Source: CALREA01 sp041674865 (GTDB lineage Bacteria; Patescibacteriota; Gracilibacteria; UBA1369; UBA12463). Taken from it: a stretch of 6,504 nucleotides of DNA. Of the stretch, positions 6,213-6,504 are shown piece after piece. The position numbers were made by a program, and so were the translations under genes. Location of the stretch: the NCBI GenBank assembly GCA_041674865.1, contig JBAYUX010000055.1, positions 1-6,504 of the forward strand, in the 5' to 3' direction. Under the pieces are notes generated by a model that did no database searches, was not told the DNA's origin, and saw only the letters and a list, made by a program, of their open reading frames with translations. The stretch's first letter is position 1. Every line of letters starts with the position of its first letter.

Positions 6213-6504
6213 TTACAAGATCTCATTTTTGTTTGCAATTTTTTCAGCTTGATTTCGTAGTGCGACGACATATCCCGCAAAAAGATAGAGAAGAATATTC
6301 GCAGAAACAACGGCAAAATTCATCGCATAATTCAGATGAATAATCACTATCGCAGCAATTGAAAAAAGAAACGCACTCTCTCCAGAAGATTGTAAATAAT
6401 ATTTGCACGCCCTCCACAACAAAATTCCCCAAAACAAAATATATGCCAGAAATCCGACTAACCCCTGCATCACAAGTACATCCAAAAACTCATTGTGCGT
6501 GCGA
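6213..6504 (-). CDS. O-antigen ligase/polymerase-type (Wzy_C-like) membrane protein, C-terminal part, cut by the right edge
   Basis: The reading frame is open to the window edge and continues upstream outside it; 96 residues are visible (6503-6216, stop TAA). They begin R-T-H-N-E-F, and H3-N4 followed by nine residues and then G-L-V-G matches the H[NSQ]-x9-G-x-x-[GTY] motif of WaaL-type O-antigen ligases, whose histidine is essential. Hydrophobic segments follow at about 14-30 and 45-85, ending in a short polar tail, as expected for the last helices of such a protein. These enzymes join lipid-linked polysaccharide to an acceptor at the outer face of the membrane. Members also polymerise glycans or glycosylate proteins (PglL), so the acceptor cannot be told from this fragment. 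The nearby SLH-like protein suits an envelope-glycan setting. Confidence 0.72.
   Translation of the reverse strand, partial: RTHNEFLDVLVMQGLVGFLAYILFWGILLWRACKYYLQSSGESAFLFSIAAIVIIHLNYAMNFAVVSANILLYLFAGYVVALRNQAEKIANKNEIL

Noticed and set aside
1..6504. CRISPR array, insertion sequence, phage or toxin-antitoxin genes
   Set aside because: No regularly spaced repeats, transposase motifs, terminal inverted repeats or small gene pairs were seen.

Overview
The window holds the equivalent of seven protein genes and one tRNA, all on the minus strand; I found no credible plus-strand gene. Read in transcription order (right to left) it contains: the C-terminal end of an O-antigen ligase/polymerase-type membrane protein (cut by the right edge); a secreted protein with S-layer-homology-like repeats; a strong intrinsic terminator; a DUF192 secreted protein; class I ribose-phosphate pyrophosphokinase (prs); ribose-5-phosphate isomerase B (rpiB); ribulose-phosphate 3-epimerase (rpe); a large protein with an intact SpoT-type HD (ppGpp hydrolase) domain; and the 5' half of a tRNA-Arg with anticodon GCG (cut by the left edge).

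The organism is a bacterium using the standard bacterial code. TGA is a real stop in two genes (HD protein, DUF192), which argues against the UGA=Gly code of Gracilibacteria/SR1. Compact gaps (19 to 86 bases), an SLH-like envelope protein, no Shine-Dalgarno sequences of the AGGAGG type and moderate base composition fit an uncultured Patescibacteria/CPR-type genome, but this placement is an inference and not proven by the window.

The envelope block (right, about 5322-6504) is closed by the hairpin at 5249-5275. The metabolic block (2520-4671) makes PRPP: Rpe and RpiB interconvert the pentose phosphates and Prs pyrophosphorylates ribose-5-phosphate. Immediately downstream lies the HD protein, which keeps the ppGpp hydrolase residues but shows no recognisable ppGpp synthetase domain. 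Coupling of alarmone turnover to nucleotide precursor supply is a reasonable but unproven reading of the neighbourhood.

The most notable non-coding signal is that rpiB, prs and the DUF192 gene each carry an extended -10 element (TGN followed by a TATAAT-like hexamer) ending only 6 to 9 bases before the start codon, with no Shine-Dalgarno. This predicts leaderless or nearly leaderless mRNAs. The prs and DUF192 promoters also share a 17-base block identical at 14 positions.
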